A stretch of 64,000 bases of DNA from an uncultured Lachnospiraceae bacterium (GTDB lineage Bacteria > Bacillota > Clostridia > Lachnospirales > Lachnospiraceae). Position 1 is the stretch's first letter; every line of letters begins with the position of its first letter. Below are positions 62,848 to 64,000 of this stretch, piece after piece. Where the stretch lies: the NCBI GenBank assembly GCA_910578115.1, contig CAJTPO010000021.1, forward strand, positions 14,780 to 78,779, read 5' to 3'. The notes under the pieces are model-generated. The model saw only the letters and a program-made list of their open reading frames with translations. It had not been told where the DNA came from and ran no database searches. The position numbers were made by a program, and so were the translations under genes.

Positions 62848-63435
62848 TTATCTCATCCATACTGAATACCGGCTTCGGCACCCGCCTTTATCGACCCTTA
62901 CCTTGACGGCTATATTATCCAGTTGGACTATACGGCGGTCAAGGATGTTTCCAACAAGAAAAGCTATTATCAGATACGCAAGTCCCATGCTTTTCTCTAT
63001 GAAACGAGTAGCGTAAATTTCCCCTTTCGGTACGCTTTTAAGAATACTTTCGTCGTCCAGGAAATAATTCATCCCCATATCGCTGTCGCTCTGTAATACA
63101 AATATCTGATTGACGCTGGAATCGTTAAGTGGTTCGCCGACCCGCATAATATTGGACTGGGACATACGGACGAACTCCTCGATACGGAACTCGTCTATCG
63201 CGGAGGCTTTTTCAAGCGTCCTGCAAATGTCCTTGTCTGAGGATTTGTTTTCGCTCATCGTCCAGTAATCGGGTACGTCCGCCATTTCAAAATAGCTGTC
63301 CAGCGCAGTCGTCACGGTGATGATGTTGCTCACGCCTGAGGACATGAACATCGACGCGAGTATAATAAACACCAGCAATATCACGTTCATCGCCCTTTTT
63401 CGCTTTAGGTCTTTTTTTAGTATTCGTAAATACAT
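62848..63435 (-). pseudogene. Truncated FtsX/MacB-type ABC permease
   Basis: 195 residues from ATG 63435 (MYLRILKKDLKRKRAMNVIL), AAAGGAGCAATAAAA upstream. The first 155 residues match the N-terminus of the large FtsX-type permeases of Clostridia: basic start, helix (LLVFIILASMFMSSGVSNII), then the ITVTTALDSYFEMADVPDYW segment. Intact relatives exceed 700 residues. After about residue 155 (KGEIYATRF) the sequence jumps to another hydrophobic segment and stops early (ending CRSRYSVWMR). No ATPase partner gene is next to it. I read it as an internally deleted remnant. Confidence 0.7.
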
Positions 63436-63754
63436 TTTTATTGCTCCTTTCGCTTTGTGATTCGATTGTAGCATAGAAGATATTAAATAATCCTTAAATC
63501 GGTTTGTGGCAATCAAATTTTTAGCGTGATGACGAAAGTCAAGATTCCCTCTGTCAGCTGAACATATAATCTGCTGACTTTATAGAAATTGCTTTCTTGA
63601 CTATAAAGAGAGCCGACAAACTGTGATTTCTCACAAGTCTGTCGGCTCTGCGACTCTGCTTCTGGCTCTTTCGATAATATTTGGAAGTTATCCCTGCCTT
63701 TTTATCAGCCGATGCTTGAATGCTCTAATCCTTGCGCCATAACGGCTTGTGTCT
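63436..63754. other. Gap with a strong hairpin terminator
   Basis: At 63609-63649 perfect 10-bp arms AGAGCCGACA and TGTCGGCTCT close over about 21 bases, a likely terminator for transcripts coming from the right edge. The rest carries no gene that I can support. Confidence 0.55.
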
Positions 63755-63853
63755 TTAATAATAATCTGATATTTCAATTATTATTTCTTCAATTTCAGCC
63801 CGAATCCAGTAATTCACAGGCTTATCTTTTAAAAGTTCTCTCCAATTTTCCAT
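63755..63853 (-). CDS. Very small protein, unknown (32 residues)
   Basis: Starts ATG 63853 with GGCAGGTGAAAAA upstream and codes MENWRELLKDKPVNYWIRAE followed by an Ile/Glu-rich end (EIEEIIIEISDYY). The ribosome site is good and the composition is protein-like, but the length is too short to be certain. Preceded by a hairpin with 10-bp arms GGGAAACGCT and AGCGTTTCCC (63891-63916). Confidence 0.45.
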   Translation of the reverse strand: MENWRELLKDKPVNYWIRAEIEEIIIEISDYY

Positions 63854-63929
63854 TTTTTCACCTGCCTAAACAATCCCGCATTTGCGACGTGGGAAACGCT
63901 TTCATCAGCGTTTCCCTAAATGGAACATA

Positions 63930-64000
63930 TTACTTGGGGTCAGCTTCCTCGTTGAGGGGCTTATAGTTGCTGTCCATGTAGTTCTTTTTTCCGAAGGGAA
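63930..64000 (-). CDS. C-terminal end of an unidentified gene entering from the right edge
   Basis: One frame from the edge reads PFGKKNYMDSNYKPLNEEAD then PK and stop at 63930-63932. It is hydrophilic and protein-like. Which family it belongs to cannot be decided from 23 residues. Confidence 0.5.
   Translation of the reverse strand, partial: PFGKKNYMDSNYKPLNEEADPK

Overview
The window looks like chromosomal DNA of an anaerobic, spore-forming Clostridia of the Lachnospiraceae type. The basis is moderate GC, strong AGGAGG-type ribosome sites, a T-box leader before metG, BlaI/M56 pairs, YesM/YesN-type two-component proteins, LplABC-type sugar importers without their own ATPase, a split transketolase, spmB, and dispersed palindromic repeats. 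This is inferred from gene content; no rRNA or tRNA gene was recognised.

Layout. 0-5 kb: a sensor gene cut by the left edge, a Q-rich hypothetical protein, a PucR/CdaR-type regulator and a stand-alone multi-sugar ABC ATPase. 5-8.5 kb: a copper-export operon (csoR-copA) whose CsoR operator fills the -35/-10 spacer. 8.5-12.3 kb: cyclic-di-GMP genes (a GGDEF cyclase and an HD-GYP protein) around a DUF624 membrane protein. 12.3-18 kb: an acetyltransferase, D-lactate dehydrogenase, a hypothetical protein, an alpha/beta hydrolase and metG with its T-box. 18-21 kb: an unrecognised operon of one membrane-anchored coiled-coil protein and two related exported proteins. 21-24.3 kb: methionine aminopeptidase, two paralogous XRE regulators, and two kinds of palindromic repeat. 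24.3-28.4 kb: a tandem duplication of a BlaI/M56-peptidase pair. 28.7-39 kb: a MATE exporter, a GH2 glycosidase, and an LplABC-type glycan importer with a beta-propeller glycosidase and an AraC-type membrane regulator.

39-56 kb: a large pentose locus, probably for L-arabinose or an arabinofuranoside. It holds rpe, split transketolase, araD, an FGGY kinase, a YtfQRT-YjfF-type importer, a divergent AraR-like repressor, and a three-gene sensor (histidine kinase, membrane-tethered sugar-binding protein, AraC-type response regulator). No araA isomerase is present in the window. The tethered binding protein is a paralogue of the importer's binding protein, which suggests that the sensor reads the same sugar that the importer carries.

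56-64 kb: accessory genes. These are a DUF885-type metallopeptidase-like protein, a FabT-like MarR regulator with a matching palindrome in front of it, a membrane-anchored Mrr-type nuclease, an AAA ATPase with a decayed partner gene, a lipoprotein, spmB without spmA, a truncated FtsX-type permease and gene ends at the right edge.

Links between parts. The lone ATPase at 4.0-5.1 kb could energise the ATPase-less importer at 35-39 kb. Dispersed repeats at 1.0 and 10.7 kb, and at 14.5, 23.7 and 58.5 kb, tie the window together as copies of two repeat families. One of them reads through in frame as a false N-terminus on the DUF624 gene.
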